A stretch of DNA of 64,000 bases, taken from Cupriavidus sp. P-10. GTDB taxonomy: Bacteria > Pseudomonadota > Gammaproteobacteria > Burkholderiales > Burkholderiaceae. Position numbers and translations under genes: made by a program. Shown here piece after piece: positions 15,868-23,601 of this stretch. The stretch is taken from assembly GCF_003402535.2 (NCBI RefSeq), contig NZ_AP025171.1, positions 62,001 through 126,000 on the forward strand, written 5' to 3'. Below the pieces are notes generated by a model. The model ran no database searches and was not told where the DNA came from. It saw only the letters and a list, made by a program, of their open reading frames with translations. How positions within the stretch are numbered: position 1 is the first letter of the stretch; the number at the start of each line of letters is the position of its first letter.

Positions 15868-17214
15868 ATGAGACTGAGAACGTGGGCAACCTGGTTGGCA
15901 GGCACTGCCATGACATTCTTGCTGGCCGCGTGTGGCGGTGGTGGCGGTGGCTCGAGTACGCCCGCCACCCCGGCCGCGGCCACGCCGCTGACCTTCAGCG
16001 TCAAGATGAGCGCGACCGCGGGCGAGGTGGGCGTCGGCCGCTCGCTGACGATCAGCGCGATGACCGTCGACAGCAACGGCAACGACGCAAGCGGCAATAC
16101 GGTGTTCACCTGGAGCAGCATCGACCGTGGCGTTGCCACGGTCGAGCCCGTCGCCGCGACGCCCGCCAGTGCCGTGGTACATGGCATCGCCACCGGCACC
16201 ACCACCGTGCAGGTGGTCGCGACGGTCAAGAACGCCGACAACACGACGACCACGCTGCCGGCGCAGACGGCCACCATTACCGTGGTGCCGGCTTCCGCGG
16301 TCAGCTACAGCCTGTCGATCCCCAATACCAGCCTGTCGATGAGCGATGGCCAGGAGTTGCCGGTCAAGGTGTCGCTGATCGACAGCAATGGCAATGACGT
16401 CTCGGCCAGCGTCAACAGCTGGGCGTGGGCAAGCAGCGCTACCGCGGTCCAGGTCACGGCCAACCAGAACAGCGCCACGCTGAAGGCGAGCAACAGCTCG
16501 ACCACCGCGGCGGCGACGGCTGACGTGTCGGTGTCGGTCACCGCGCCGGATGGCCGCGCGATCGGCGGCCTCATCGTGGTGACGGTCGCGAAGAACGGCT
16601 CGGCGACCTATCGCGTGGTGACCACTAGCAAGGGCCAGCCGGCGGATGCGCTGCAGGTGTTCAGCGAACGCCCGGCCAACTTCACCTCGCGCGTGCTGCG
16701 CAACGACGGCCAGGACGTGACGGCCGACTTCGACGGCACCTGGACCTACACTGCCACCTCGCCGACGCTGTCGACGACGGAAGCCGCGGGTACGCACGAC
16801 GCCACGGTCAGCAGCAGCCTGGTCAAGGGCACTGGTCCGGTTCAGAGCACACTGACGGTGACCGCCGTCAGCACCAAGCTGGGCGTGCGTCCTTCGGCCG
16901 GCCTGTCCGTGACGGAGAATCCGACCTGGGCGCTGGTCAGCGACACCCAGCAACCGCTGACGCTGCTGCAAGCGCTGCCGATCGAGGTAACCGCGCGCAT
17001 GATGCACCTGGGCGATGATGCACAGGCTGCCACCTGCCAGAACTGGGCATGGGTCAGCACAGGACCGGTATCGCTGAGCCCGGCTCTGCTGCCAATGCCG
17101 AACCAAATGCGCGCCACTGGTACGGCTCCCGGCGACTTCACCATCACCGCGACCTGCACGGTGATCGCCGACAACACGCAGCTGAAGCTGGTCTTCGTCG
17201 GTACCGTCAAGTAA
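15868..17214 (+). CDS. Secreted lipoprotein with bacterial Ig-like (Big-type) repeats
   Basis: 448 residues. A type II signal peptide ends in the lipobox LLAAC, with the lipidated Cys at 22 followed by a flexible poly-Gly/Ser linker. The mature part is Thr/Ser/Val-rich beta-sandwich sequence with at least two similar Big_2-like units: ATAGEVGVGRSLTISAMTVD with DSNGNDASGN, and SMSDGQELPVKVSLIDSNGN. Two Cys near the C-terminus may form a disulfide. Such proteins are anchored in the outer membrane and often act in surface adhesion or envelope scaffolding; the role here is unknown. Monocistronic, with its own terminator. Confidence 0.78.
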   Translation: MRLRTWATWLAGTAMTFLLAACGGGGGGSSTPATPAAATPLTFSVKMSATAGEVGVGRSLTISAMTVDSNGNDASGNTVFTWSSIDRGVATVEPVAATPASAVVHGIATGTTTVQVVATVKNADNTTTTLPAQTATITVVPASAVSYSLSIPNTSLSMSDGQELPVKVSLIDSNGNDVSASVNSWAWASSATAVQVTANQNSATLKASNSSTTAAATADVSVSVTAPDGRAIGGLIVVTVAKNGSATYRVVTTSKGQPADALQVFSERPANFTSRVLRNDGQDVTADFDGTWTYTATSPTLSTTEAAGTHDATVSSSLVKGTGPVQSTLTVTAVSTKLGVRPSAGLSVTENPTWALVSDTQQPLTLLQALPIEVTARMMHLGDDAQAATCQNWAWVSTGPVSLSPALLPMPNQMRATGTAPGDFTITATCTVIADNTQLKLVFVGTVK

Positions 17215-17242
17215 GCAGCAACGTTCCCGCGCGCAAGTGAAG

Positions 17243-17267
17243 CGCCCTCCGATCCGGAGGGCGTTTT
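17243..17267 (+). terminator. Terminator of the lipoprotein gene
   Basis: CGCCCTCCG (17243-17251), ATC loop, CGGAGGGCG (17255-17263), TTTT (17264-17267). Located 28 bp after the stop codon. Confidence 0.9.
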
Positions 17268-17302
17268 GCATTGGCGCGGCATCGGCGGCCCCGCGTCACC
17301 AC

Positions 17303-17337
17303 TGGTTTGCTCCCCTCCCACGCTCGCGGGAGCGGGC
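17303..17337. repeat. Second palindromic repeat family, degenerate copy
   Basis: TGGTTTGCTCCCCTC followed by CCACGCTCGCGGGAGCGGG shares its first half with the copy at 29206-29242 (TGGTTTGCTCCCCTC) and keeps the GCGGGAG arm. Confidence 0.5.
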
Positions 17338-17384
17338 CAGGGGGTGAGAGCCGGCGGCTCCAGGACGACGGCATTTCTCCCGAA

Positions 17385-17402
17385 GCGTACCCATTTCTGC
17401 GT
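17385..17402 (+). repeat. Dispersed 18-bp repeat, copy 5
   Basis: Exact core GCGTACCCATTTCTGCGT, preceded by AA and followed by GACGG. First of three same-strand copies in the 532-bp non-coding stretch 17215-17746, where I see no gene apart from the terminator and these repeats. Confidence 0.75.
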
Positions 17403-17508
17403 GACGGCGAAAAGCATCTTCCGTCCGCAACATCGCCCGCCGAACAGGCCCCACAACCGCGCGCTTTACCAGCATCGGAGCCCACGCCGGCCATGCCTCG
17501 CACGCAAA

Positions 17509-17526
17509 GCGTACCCATTTCTGCGC
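17509..17526 (+). repeat. Dispersed 18-bp repeat, copy 6
   Basis: GCGTACCCATTTCTGCGC, one terminal mismatch; begins 124 bp after the start of copy 5 and is also preceded by AA. Confidence 0.75.
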
Positions 17527-17643
17527 CCCACTCAACAGGCCGGCACGGCCTGCGACACACGCTCGCTAGCCCGCTCAGGGAGCCCCCAGGGACACGCACG
17601 AATGCGTGCAAACCGCTGCCAGCGCATCCCGCGCGAGCAGCGG

Positions 17644-17661
17644 GCGTACCCATTTCTGCGT
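17644..17661 (+). repeat. Dispersed 18-bp repeat, copy 7
   Basis: Exact core, again followed by GACGG as in copy 5. It begins 135 bp after the start of copy 6. Confidence 0.75.
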
Positions 17662-17746
17662 GACGGAGTAAACGAACCCCGAGAGGGGGAATGGAGGGAA
17701 AAGGAGAGGGAAAGGACGGGGGAAGGAGAGGAAAAAGACGCGCCGT

Positions 17747-18061
17747 TCAGCGCTTGCGCACGAAGCGCACGACCTGCTCGGCAGGCTTGTCCTGCGCGTC
17801 AGTGGCCCTGGCGGTGTTGGACCCGCAAGTGTTGCAGCCGCCGTCGTCGCAGCCACTGGCGCAGCCTGAGGCAGCCTGCGGCGCGAGCCAGCGTACCAGT
17901 CGGCCGCGCCAGCCGCTCGCGGCGCCGCCGCCCAGGCGCGACGCGAGCGCGCCCTTGACGCGCTCGCGCGTGCGCGGCGCATAGCGCGCCAGCACCGATA
18001 CCGCGCACGCCAGCACGATCAGCGGGACCAGCAGCGTTTCGATGGCGTGGTAGAGCGTCAT
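17747..18061 (-). CDS. DUF6587-like small membrane protein, feo operon
   Basis: 104 residues. One N-terminal transmembrane helix (about 8-25, TLLVPLIVLACAVSVLA), a basic amphipathic middle, then a Cys-rich patch (SGCASGCDDGGCNTCGSN) with five Cys in 16 residues, and a basic tail. It is the last gene of feoA-feoB, 13 bp after feoB. Small Cys-rich proteins at the end of beta-proteobacterial feo operons replace the gamma-proteobacterial FeoC; the Cys cluster could bind iron or an Fe-S centre (inference). No HTH like that of FeoC is visible. Confidence 0.75.
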   Translation of the reverse strand: MTLYHAIETLLVPLIVLACAVSVLARYAPRTRERVKGALASRLGGGAASGWRGRLVRWLAPQAASGCASGCDDGGCNTCGSNTARATDAQDKPAEQVVRFVRKR

Positions 18062-18074
18062 GGCGGCGATGGTG

Positions 18075-19934
18075 TCAGCTGAACAGCAGCGCGACGCGAT
18101 AGGTCACAAACGCGGCCAGGTAGGCCAGCCCGGTCAGGTACACGACCGACGCGGCCATGACCTTCCACGAGTTGGTTTCGCGCCGGATCACGGCCAGCGT
18201 CGAGATGCACTGCGGCGCGAACACGAACCACGCCAGCAGCGCCAGCGCGGTGGCCAGCGACCACTGCGCGGCGATCATCGGAGCCAGCTGCGCGGCCATG
18301 GCGTCTTCACTGCCAGACAGCGCGTACACCGTCGCCAGCGCGCCCACGGCCACTTCGCGCGCGGCCAGGCCCGGCACCAGCGCGATGCAGATCTGCCAGT
18401 TGAAGCCCACCGGCGCGAACACCTTCTGCAGCGCGTGGCCGATCATGCCGGCGAAGCTGTAATCGATGGCCGGCGCAGTCGCGCCTTCCGGCGGCGCCGG
18501 GAAGGTCGACAGGAACCACAGCAGCACGGTCAGCGTCAGGATCACCTTGCCCACCCGCGACAGGAAGATGCGGGCACGCTCCCAGAGGCCGATGGCCACG
18601 TCGCGCACATGGGGGATGCGGTACGACGGCAGCTCCATCAGCAGCGGATGGTCGGTGCGGTCGCGGCGGAAGAACTTGAGCGCATAGGCCACCACCAGCG
18701 CGCTGACGATGCCGGCCACGTACAGCGCGAACAGCACCAGCCCCTGCAGGTTGAACAGGCCCAGCACGGTGCGCTCCGGGATGAAGGCGCCGATCAGCAG
18801 CGCATACACCGGCAGCCGTGCCGAGCAGGTCATCAGCGGCGCCACCAGGATGGTGGTGAGGCGGTCGCGCGGATCCTGGATCGTGCGCGTGGCCATGATG
18901 CCGGGGATCGCGCAGGCAAAGCTCGACAGCAGCGGGATGAACGAACGGCCAGACAGGCCCGCGCCCATCATCAGCCGGTCCAGCAGGAATGCCGCGCGCG
19001 GCAGGTAGCCCGATTCCTCCAGCGTGAGGATGAACAGGAACAGGATCAGGATCTGCGGCAGGAACACCACCACGCTGCCCAGGCCCGCGATCAGGCCGTC
19101 GACCAGCAGGCTCTTGAGCAGGCCGTCGGGCATATGCGCGCCGAGCAGTTCGCCGGCCCAGTGCACACCGCCCTCGATGCCGTCCATCAGCGGCTCGGCC
19201 CACGAGAACACTGCCTGGAACATCAGGAACAGCAGCACCGCCAGCAGCAGCAGGCCGAACACCGGGTGCAGCACGATGCGGTCGAGCCGGTCGTCCAGCG
19301 CCGCGGTGCGCGCCGGCATGCTGACCGCCGCGGCCAGCATGCGGTTGACTTCGGTATGCACGTCGACATCGTTGGCGGGCTCGGGCGTGGACGGCGGCGC
19401 GGCGGGCAGGGCGCCGTCGAGCACAGCCAGCAGCGCTGCCGCGCCGTCGCGCCTGACTGCCACGGTGCTGACCACCGGCACGCCCAGCGCGGCAGCCAGC
19501 TTGTCGCGGTCGATCTGGATGCCGCGGCGCGCGGCGGCGTCGCTCATGTTGAGTACGACTACCATCGGCAGGCCCAGCCGGCGCAGTTCCAGTACGAAGC
19601 GCAGGTGCAGGCGCAGGTTGGTCGCATCCACCACCGACACCAGCAGGTCGGGCCGCTGCTCGCCGGCGCGCACGCCCATGCAGACGTCGCGCGTGATGGC
19701 TTCATCCAGGCTGGCCGCATGCAGGCTGTAGGCACCCGGCAGGTCCAGGATGCGCACCTGGCGTCCGGCCGGCGAGACGAAATGGCCTTCCTTGCGCTCG
19801 ACGGTCACGCCGGCGTAGTTGGCCACCTTCTGCCGGCTGCCGGTCAGTCGGTTGAACAGTGCGGTCTTGCCGCAATTGGGATTGCCCACCAGCGCGATGC
19901 GCAGGGCAGGAGTCGGGGAAGCTGCTGCAGACAT
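18075..19934 (-). CDS. feoB: Ferrous iron transporter FeoB
   Basis: 619 residues. The N-terminal GTPase has all G motifs: GNPNCGKTALFNRLTG (G1, about 13-28), DLPGAYS (G3), NMSD (G4) and STVAVRRDGA (G5 region). A linker at about 165-230 leads into the membrane domain with two Gate-type segments; the Cys-containing motifs FACAIPGIMATRTI and TCSARLPVYALLI mark the putative Fe2+ path. It imports ferrous iron across the inner membrane. It is shorter than E. coli FeoB, as usual for this clade. It lies 13 bp downstream of feoA, and a Fur box precedes the operon. Confidence 0.95.
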   Translation of the reverse strand: MSAAASPTPALRIALVGNPNCGKTALFNRLTGSRQKVANYAGVTVERKEGHFVSPAGRQVRILDLPGAYSLHAASLDEAITRDVCMGVRAGEQRPDLLVSVVDATNLRLHLRFVLELRRLGLPMVVVLNMSDAAARRGIQIDRDKLAAALGVPVVSTVAVRRDGAAALLAVLDGALPAAPPSTPEPANDVDVHTEVNRMLAAAVSMPARTAALDDRLDRIVLHPVFGLLLLAVLLFLMFQAVFSWAEPLMDGIEGGVHWAGELLGAHMPDGLLKSLLVDGLIAGLGSVVVFLPQILILFLFILTLEESGYLPRAAFLLDRLMMGAGLSGRSFIPLLSSFACAIPGIMATRTIQDPRDRLTTILVAPLMTCSARLPVYALLIGAFIPERTVLGLFNLQGLVLFALYVAGIVSALVVAYALKFFRRDRTDHPLLMELPSYRIPHVRDVAIGLWERARIFLSRVGKVILTLTVLLWFLSTFPAPPEGATAPAIDYSFAGMIGHALQKVFAPVGFNWQICIALVPGLAAREVAVGALATVYALSGSEDAMAAQLAPMIAAQWSLATALALLAWFVFAPQCISTLAVIRRETNSWKVMAASVVYLTGLAYLAAFVTYRVALLFS

Positions 19935-19947
19935 ATTCCGGAAGGGC

Positions 19948-20277
19948 TCAGGCGGTCCGCTTGGTCCGCTCGTTCGGTGTGGACGCTGTGGCGCCGGCCT
20001 GTTCGCCCGCCTCGGCGGGCGCGATGCTGGTCACCGAGGCGCTGGCAAGCTCGACGCCGATGCGCGCCGCTTCCACGCGGCGCAGCGCAAAGCGCGTAAA
20101 GCCGATCTGCGCGACCAGCGGATCCATGCCGAAGGGGCCATAGGCGATGACCTGGACGATCTCGCCGGGCACAAAGCCAAGCTCTCGCAGGCGGCGCGCA
20201 ACCGGATCGCCGGGCGTGGCGTCGTCCACCGATTGCACTACGGCGGGCGTGCGCCGTGGAAGTTCAGACAACCGCAT
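19948..20277 (-). CDS. feoA: Ferrous iron transport protein FeoA
   Basis: 109 residues. An SH3-like FeoA domain fills about 1-85 (RRLRELGFVPGEIVQVIAYGPFGMDPLVAQIG, then FALRRVEAARIGVE); a low-complexity Ala/Thr tail follows. Small cytosolic partner of FeoB. Two adjacent ATGs (20280, 20277) are possible; the second gives better spacing from the GGAAG ribosome site. First gene of the feoA-feoB-DUF6587 operon. Confidence 0.92.
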   Translation of the reverse strand: MRLSELPRRTPAVVQSVDDATPGDPVARRLRELGFVPGEIVQVIAYGPFGMDPLVAQIGFTRFALRRVEAARIGVELASASVTSIAPAEAGEQAGATASTPNERTKRTA

Positions 20278-20350
20278 CATGCTTCCAGTCCGTTGGCGCG
20301 GTCGTCCGACGCGGCCGTGATGCGGCCGGCATGACCTCGCCGGGTACGTA

Positions 20351-20369
20351 AATGAAAATCGTTTTCATT
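20351..20369. promoter_or_regulatory. Fur box of the feo operon
   Basis: The 19-bp near-perfect palindrome AATGAAAATCGTTTTCATT lies 74 bp upstream of feoA. It fits the inverted-repeat Fur consensus and is AT-rich against the local background. It predicts repression of feoAB by Fur-Fe2+. The rest of 20278-20632 holds only this promoter and the 3' side of the LysR gene. Confidence 0.85.
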
Positions 20370-20632
20370 GTATCGCAAATAGGGCATGACGATGCCCACA
20401 AGTGGCGGGCACGCCAGCCGCCATGCCGCTGCGCGGCAGGAGGCGAATGATAACCGGTGACGGCGCGCGCGGAGGGGCCAAGCTTAAGGCCGCGCGGTGG
20501 CCATGTCCGCGCGGTGGCACACATGCGCGCCATCGTTGCAAAGTTCGGCTGTCCGAAACCTAATGCAACAGGTTTCATGCAGCGCGATGCAATTACTGCA
20601 TTTGCGTTATTGGATGCCGCAAGCCTGCGGAG

Positions 20633-21625
20633 TTAAGCTGCAAGCACGCTGAACACCCCGTTCCACGCGTACTTCACAAGCCATCGGCCATCGTGCCGGT
20701 GGCTTTTTCTTTGATGCGTTGCCTCTTTGGACGTTGCCTCCGTGGACGCTACCTGCGCGGCCACCATCGCCACAAAGTTGTCGCGGGCGGGATGGTCGGG
20801 CGCCGTCTTCCACACGCAATAGACTTCGGAGCGTACCGCCGTGCCCGCCAGCGGCCGGAACGCCGCGCCTGCCATGCCCGAGCGCGCCAGCGCCGCCGGC
20901 ACCACGGCCACCCCCATTCCCTGCGAGACCAGGGACACCACCGAGAGCCAGTGGCGCACTTCGTGCCGGATCTGCGGGTAAAAGCCCTGGGCCGCGCACA
21001 TATCGAAGATACGGCTGTAGTAGTCCGGCGAAGCCTTGCGCGAGAACAGCACGAAGGCCTCGCCGCGCAAGTCCGCCAGCGCCAGTTCCGGCTGCGCCGC
21101 GAGCGGGTGGTCCGCCGGCAGGCAGCAGACGAACGGTTCGGCGTGCACCCGCGTTGCCTGCAGCGGGTCGGGCACGCGGCCGGTGTGGATAAACGCTGCG
21201 TCGAGTTCGTCATGGAGCAGCGCATCGATCTGCTCCTGCGAGTTCAGTTCGGTCAGCGCCATCTGGATGCCTGGGTAAGCCGCCTCAAAGGCGCGCAGGG
21301 TTTGCGGCAGGCCGCGATACAGCATCGAGCCGACAAAGCCCACCCGCAGCCGGCCGATGGCGCCCGCTTCGATCTCGCGCGCCAGCAGCCGCGCCGCCTC
21401 GGCCTGCGCCAGCAAAGCCGTGGCCGATTCGCGAAAAGCGCGTCCGGCCGCGGTCAGGCGCACGCCGCGGCTGTCCCGGTCGAACAGCCGGGCCCCGACG
21501 GAGGCTTCTAGCTGCTGGATGTTCAGCGACAGCGGCGGCTGCGAAATGGCGAGCCGGCGCGCGGCCCGGCCGAAGTGCAGTTCCTCTGCCAGCACAAGGA
21601 AATAGCGCAGGTGGCGGAATTCCAT
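20633..21625 (-). CDS. LysR-family transcriptional regulator
   Basis: 330 residues. The N-terminal HTH (HLRYFLVLAEELHFGRAARR, then LAISQPPLSLNIQQLEASVG) is of the CatR/BenM-like subgroup. The effector domain spans about 90-295, with the typical GRLRVGFVGSMLYRGLP strand. A basic, low-complexity C-terminal tail (about 295-330) exceeds the usual length. Divergent from the acyl-CoA dehydrogenase gene, 132 bp away, so it probably controls the acyl-CoA dehydrogenase / Bug receptor / CoA-transferase set. Confidence 0.85.
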   Translation of the reverse strand: MEFRHLRYFLVLAEELHFGRAARRLAISQPPLSLNIQQLEASVGARLFDRDSRGVRLTAAGRAFRESATALLAQAEAARLLAREIEAGAIGRLRVGFVGSMLYRGLPQTLRAFEAAYPGIQMALTELNSQEQIDALLHDELDAAFIHTGRVPDPLQATRVHAEPFVCCLPADHPLAAQPELALADLRGEAFVLFSRKASPDYYSRIFDMCAAQGFYPQIRHEVRHWLSVVSLVSQGMGVAVVPAALARSGMAGAAFRPLAGTAVRSEVYCVWKTAPDHPARDNFVAMVAAQVASTEATSKEATHQRKSHRHDGRWLVKYAWNGVFSVLAA

Positions 21626-21629
21626 GACG

Positions 21630-21688
21630 ATACAAAAATTATATGGATCGAGCCAATTTTAGAATTAGACGCAAATCCTTGGGGTTTG
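21630..21688. promoter_or_regulatory. Candidate LysR operators, divergent promoter region
   Basis: An unusually AT-rich stretch with ATACAAAAATTATAT (21630-21644, partly symmetric) and the inverted pair CAAATCC (21672-21678) / GGTTTG (21683-21688). Position between the LysR gene and its presumed target supports operator and promoter function. Confidence 0.35.
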
Positions 21689-21757
21689 AATAATGCAGAT
21701 CATAGGGCCGCAGCGTGTTCGTCAACCATGCCGGTCCACCCGACCAGGAGACCCGAC

Positions 21758-23557
21758 ATGCCGAACAGCGCCGTGCGCGATACCGCACCTCACGCCCAGC
21801 CCGACAGCCCCGCCGCCGCCCATCCCGTGCCCGACCGCCAGGGCGGCAGCCTGTTCGCCGCCGACCCCGAGTTGCGTGCATTACTGCCGCTCTACCTGCC
21901 GGCGGATCTGTTCAACCATCTGCTGCCACACCTGGAGCGCATGGGCGCACTGGCCGGCGGCGTGCTCGACGAACTGGCCGCCGTGGCCGACCACAATCCC
22001 CCGACGCTAAGCTACCGCACCCGCAGCGGCGTCGACGCGCAGCGCATCGACAAGCATCCTGCCTACGTGGAACTGGAGCGCGTGGCGTTCGCCGAATTCG
22101 GGCTGGCCGCCGCTTCGCACCGCGGTGGCGTGCTCGGCTGGGACAAGCCCATGCCGCCGGCGGCGAAGTACGCACTCACCTATCTGTTCGTGCAGGCCGA
22201 GTTTGGCCTGTGCTGCCCGCTGTCGATGACCGATTCGCTGACGCGCACGCTGCGCAAGTTCGGCGATCCGGCACTGGTCGGGAAATTCCTGCCCAACCTG
22301 ACCACGCAGGTGTTCGACGACCTGTACCAGGGCGCCATGTTCATGACCGAGCAGGGCGCCGGTTCCGACGTGGCCGCCACCGCCACGCGAGCGGTGCGCG
22401 ATGCCGGCGCCGAGGGCGGCTGGCGCCTGCTCGGCGACAAGTGGTTCTGCTCCAACCCCGACGCCGCGCTGGCTATGGTGCTGGCGCGCGTGGAAGACGA
22501 AGCCGGCAACGCCGTCTCCGGCCACAAGGGCGTGTCGCTGTTCCTGCTGCCGCGCAAGCTGGCCGACGGCAGCGACAACCACTACCGTGTCATCCGGCTC
22601 AAGGACAAGCTCGGCACGCGCTCGATGGCCAGCGGCGAGATCCGCCTCGAAGGCGCGCACGCTTATCTAGTCGGCGAACCCGGCCGCGGCTTCGTGCAGA
22701 TGGCCGACATGATCAACAACTCGCGCCTGTCCAACGGCGTGCGCGCCGCCGGCCTGATGCGCCGCGCGCTGACCGAGGGCCTGTTCATCGCGCATGAACG
22801 CCGCGCCTTCGGCAAGCGCCTGGAAGACATGCCGCTGATGCGCCGCCAGCTGCTCAAGCTGACGCTGCCCACCGAGCAGGCCCGCACCATGGTGTTCCAG
22901 ACCGCCGAGGCGCTGCGCCGCGCCGATGCCGGCGAAGCCGACGCCTACCCGCTGATGCGCATCCTGACACCGCTGATCAAGTTCCGCGCCTGCCGCGACG
23001 CGCGCAAGGTCACCGGCGACGCGATGGAAATCCGCGGCGGCTGCGGCTACATAGAGGAATGGAGCGACCCGCGCCTGGTGCGCGACGCCCACCTCGGCTC
23101 GATCTGGGAGGGCACCAGCAATATCGTCGCGCTCGACGTGCTGCGCGCGATCCGCCGCGAAGGCGCGCTGCCGGTGCTGCAGGCCCACCTGGCCGGGCTG
23201 CTGGCCGATACGCCGATGCACGCGCACGCACGCGCCACGTTCGAAGGCGCCATCGCCGCTGCCGCGAAACTGGCCGCGCACGCCGCTGAGGCCGGCGCCG
23301 ACGGCGACCTGCTGGCGCGCCAGGCCGCTTCCGCGCTGTACCACGTGACCACTGCGGTGGCGATGGCGTGGGAAGCCGGCCGCATCGGCTCGGTGCGCCG
23401 CATGCGCCTGGCGCAGCTGGTGCTGCGCCACCGTGTGCTGCCGCAGGATCCACTGGCGGCAAGCGTCGAGCCGGAATGGCTGGCCGAAACGGTGGCGCCC
23501 CCCGCCGATGGCGTGGTGCGCGCAGCCGGCGCGGTCGCCGACGTCAACGTGTTCTGA
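21758..23557 (+). CDS. Acyl-CoA dehydrogenase family protein (AidB-like subgroup)
   Basis: 599 residues with the three-part ACAD fold. The FAD/substrate motifs are AMFMTEQGAGSDVAAT (about 195-210), GDKWFCSNPDA, and the C-terminal GGCGYIEEWSDPRLVRDAHL and SIWEGTSNIVALDVLR. Both C-terminal motifs resemble the AidB-like branch more than the fatty-acid ACADs, but its neighbours (LysR, Bug receptor, class III CoA-transferase) point to acyl-CoA catabolism and not to DNA-alkylation response. ATG 21758 is chosen for the CCAGGAGA ribosome site; upstream in-frame residues are not conserved-looking. An IS element now separates it from the downstream genes. Confidence 0.85.
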   Translation: MPNSAVRDTAPHAQPDSPAAAHPVPDRQGGSLFAADPELRALLPLYLPADLFNHLLPHLERMGALAGGVLDELAAVADHNPPTLSYRTRSGVDAQRIDKHPAYVELERVAFAEFGLAAASHRGGVLGWDKPMPPAAKYALTYLFVQAEFGLCCPLSMTDSLTRTLRKFGDPALVGKFLPNLTTQVFDDLYQGAMFMTEQGAGSDVAATATRAVRDAGAEGGWRLLGDKWFCSNPDAALAMVLARVEDEAGNAVSGHKGVSLFLLPRKLADGSDNHYRVIRLKDKLGTRSMASGEIRLEGAHAYLVGEPGRGFVQMADMINNSRLSNGVRAAGLMRRALTEGLFIAHERRAFGKRLEDMPLMRRQLLKLTLPTEQARTMVFQTAEALRRADAGEADAYPLMRILTPLIKFRACRDARKVTGDAMEIRGGCGYIEEWSDPRLVRDAHLGSIWEGTSNIVALDVLRAIRREGALPVLQAHLAGLLADTPMHAHARATFEGAIAAAAKLAAHAAEAGADGDLLARQAASALYHVTTAVAMAWEAGRIGSVRRMRLAQLVLRHRVLPQDPLAASVEPEWLAETVAPPADGVVRAAGAVADVNVF

Positions 23558-23601
23558 CGCCACCAAGAAGAACCCATTGTTTGCCCCCCCTCCCGCTGGC
23601 G

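Noticed and set aside
18060-20099. Very long plus-strand open frame opposite feoB
   Set aside because: Arg/His/Gln-rich antisense frame typical of G+C-rich coding DNA; feoB on the other strand has all family motifs.
21758-23557. Reading the acyl-CoA dehydrogenase as a DNA-alkylation repair protein (AidB)
   Set aside because: Motif similarity is only at subgroup level and the neighbours are catabolic.
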